A stretch of DNA of 64,000 bases, taken from the NCBI GenBank assembly GCA_964019165.1, contig OZ025279.1, forward strand, positions 8,136,617 through 8,200,616. The letters are read 5' to 3'. Under the pieces are notes generated by a model. That model worked only from the letters and a program-made list of their open reading frames with translations. It was not told the DNA's origin and searched no databases. The DNA comes from Mastigias papua (lineage: Eukaryota; Cnidaria; Scyphozoa; Rhizostomeae; Mastigiidae). The number at the start of each line of letters is the position of its first letter. Position 1 is the first letter of the stretch. Of the stretch, positions 61,500 to 64,000 are shown piece after piece. The translations under genes and the position numbers were made by a program.

Positions 61500-64000
61500 T
61501 ATACTAAGTATGAAGCAACGAGTTCAACCAAGGAATAAAACGGAAGGTGCATCAGGGGGTCTTTATATACATACTAGTGGGATACTCCCAACGAGAGCCT
61601 CAACGTTCCCCACTGGTTTGCCCATAATTCCTCACTATCAATTGCCCGTTTGGACAAAATTCTTTACAAACTCAATTTTAAATAGATTCCGAATAACTGT
61701 ACTCCTCAGGTATCAAGCCATTTTTACTTTCGTAGTGTCATTACTCATAATCGAGATATGTTTGATTTTCATGCGTTAAACCAAAATGAGGTATGTAATT
61801 CCACTGAAAAATTCTATGACAAAGCCTCACATTCTCTAGCTACGTTATCCCTTTGTGTCAATTCCTCACTAGCGAAAATTCCTTAAAATATCCCCCGAGA
61901 TGCTGTCAAATCCTATTTCTGGAACTATGTCAAACAAAACGCTAGTTTTAACATTTTGTATATGAAGTACCTGTTTATTTGTTGTAAGTTTTCACTGATG
62001 ATGAACGCACAGTTCGAAATATATTTTGCCATATCTTGTGAACATTGCAGTTTTTTATGTTTTGGAAACATTATGTCACTGGCTTCATTTGCTCTACGCA
62101 AAATAGTAAACATTGTACTATCCCTTTTCAGTCTGAATTAAGCCTCATCCGGAAAGGAAACCTCTTTACTTTGCTCTATCTTCCAGTGACCAAGTACCTA
62201 TCTCCGCTGCAGATGGCTATGATTTAATGAAGCAGAACATTTCTTTGCCTTTTGCAATACTTTCTACAATGGGCCTAACTTTGAAAATTAGGCCTGTCTA
62301 AGGTAGTTACTGAATTTAGTATTGGAAACATTGCTGGTAAATCATTGTGATAATATCTTAATTTTACAAACCTGAGCTTCTTTGAAGTCTTCCAAACAAA
62401 TCTCTACCACGCTTCAATTAATATCCTTGAGTGGCCTCTTGATTTAGAACAGACAAAACCAAATCTCTGAAGCTCTTGTAAATTCCTAATGAACTACAAA
62501 GCTGTAATCCGCAGATGTCGCAATTTGCATACATTTAAGACTGCTCTTCCACAATATCTTTTAGAACTACATCAAATTGAAAAGCAAACAAAATTAATAC
62601 ACATATGCACACAGATGCTTGATAATTGAAATATCACGTATGCACCGGAGCAAATATTTCCCGCGAAAAACCTTAGCCGCAGGGGCCCGTGATTTGAGAC
62701 AGAAGCTGTGACTATAGTCAACCTGTGGAAAATTTCTTTTACTGGATGCCATATTGAGTCAGCCTGTGAGATTCTGTCGAAGCCTAAGTGTGGCTATGCA
62801 TTTCTTCAAATTGGCCAGCTGGCAATGGACTATTAGCCTTCAGCAAAACTTTATGAAGAGAGATGTAAATCGTGCAAAAAGTGTACTTCTCCTGATGCTC
62901 AATGATTTCAGGGATTGAATTGCCGCATAGATTCTCAACTTATGATGGCTGAAATAAGTTTGGGACAGACGAACCGCTCCGCTTTGGAGCACTTTGTTTG
63001 GAACTTGGGAAAAGATCCGCAAGTTGCAGTACATCCGTGAAAAACAAACTGATTTAATTAACGAACGTAGATCAATTTTGATAAATTTTTGATAAAATAC
63101 CAAGGATTTAGCACTACATTTTTGCAGTATTGGCTCTTTTTAATCACTTTTCAATTGTGCGGTCAAACTCTGTCAACTTTAATTTTGGTTATTTTCCAGT
63201 AAACACTAAATCTATAGCTTTACTCTTTGACCAAGAGACGGAGAGTCTCCTGATTCAAAAAAGGTCTTGTCTCTTTTAATGTGCCTCTGCTCAATCCTCT
63301 GCTCTATTTGTGGCTTAGAGGAAACTTGCGCAGATCCTAGGGTCAATGCAAAACGAAATATAAAATGGAATAGCCATACAATTTTATGCGCTTTAACAAG
63401 GTATGCAAATGATCTAACACTTTACCAGACATTTTGGTGGGTCAACTGTTAGGTCAAATGTTACACCGTTTGCAAAGGGCTTTAGCAGTGAACATGACCA
63501 TGATAACGTGCTTTCAGATCTTTTACATCATGGGAAGACTGTCGACTAACGTATAAAGAAACATATTTCCATCTATCAAGGTTGCAAGCACCCGTAATTG
63601 TTTAAGTTAGGCCACCAACTGGGTGCAACCAGTAGCTTTTAGGGAACAACTGTCCCACTAGGCGCGGTGGAGCAACATTTTTGGTGGGAGAGGGGGCTGG
63701 AGTTGACAGATTAACATTGAAGAAATATAGAAGGATACTAAAACGAGGTACTAAATTACATTTTCCATAGGAAGTGGAGGGGCTATAGCCCCCAGCTCAC
63801 CCGGCTCCTCCTCCCATTCCCACTATGATACCCCATTGCTCCTCCTTATTTGGTAGCCAATATTGATCTAAATTGTCCCAGTATCTCATGTTTGCGACTG
63901 GTTTTACTAGATAGAACAACGAGAAATAGTTAGACTCATTGTGTGCATTAGGCATCAGAATTTTTGAATTGATGAATGATCAAAATAATACATTCGTTAA
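61497..64000. other. Terminal region, nothing recognised
   Basis: Only short frames without family resemblance. The A/T-rich text has no clear repeats or inverted ends. The phrase around 63330-63370 reads RVNAKRNIKW in one frame, and a similar VNAKREIEW occurs near 37145; this is too short to classify. Confidence 0.35.

Overview
This window is nuclear DNA from an invertebrate animal. It is AT-rich, with spliced genes, long introns and dense transposable elements. Two conserved metazoan genes are intact: a GIPC-family PDZ adaptor (5 coding exons, 346 codons) and a Rhesus-type ammonium transporter (9 coding exons, 492 codons). The retroelement and RAG1-like content would fit a cnidarian or similar marine invertebrate, but the species cannot be fixed from the sequence.

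Layout. 1-8.6 kb: the complete GIPC gene on + and its 3' flank. 8.6-12.7 kb: unassigned DNA with a decayed Ty3/Gypsy-type fragment. 12.7-22.6 kb: a 9,853-bp array, flanked by TA, of three identical 3,192-bp units, each with an intact DD34E Tc1-like transposase on -, punctuated by four copies of a 277-bp inverted-repeat module. 23.0-25.1 kb: a broken RAG1-like/Transib transposase that still shows the D-D-E residues. 26.1-26.5 kb: a remnant of one Rh exon. 27.3-34.9 kb: a second, partial GIPC copy (exons 3-5 only) with its duplicated flank. 35.9-48.3 kb: the complete Rh gene, with three short DNA transposons in introns 1 and 2. 49.9-61.5 kb: a pile-up of four non-LTR retrotransposons (a CR1/Jockey-like wreck, an intact R2-type 1,057-aa ORF, a truncated relative with one nonsense codon, and a minus-strand R4/Dong-like element with one frameshift). 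Three of their junctions lie on (ATT)n tracts. 61.5-64 kb: nothing recognised.

How it fits together. The order GIPC, Rh remnant, GIPC partial, Rh suggests that a GIPC-Rh pair was duplicated in tandem. The first Rh and the front of the second GIPC were then lost, and the gap filled with transposons. GIPC (vesicle trafficking) and Rh (ammonia transport) have no known functional link; here they are only neighbours on the same strand. Exon borders were chosen by splice consensus, phase and remembered family alignment, with no transcript evidence.
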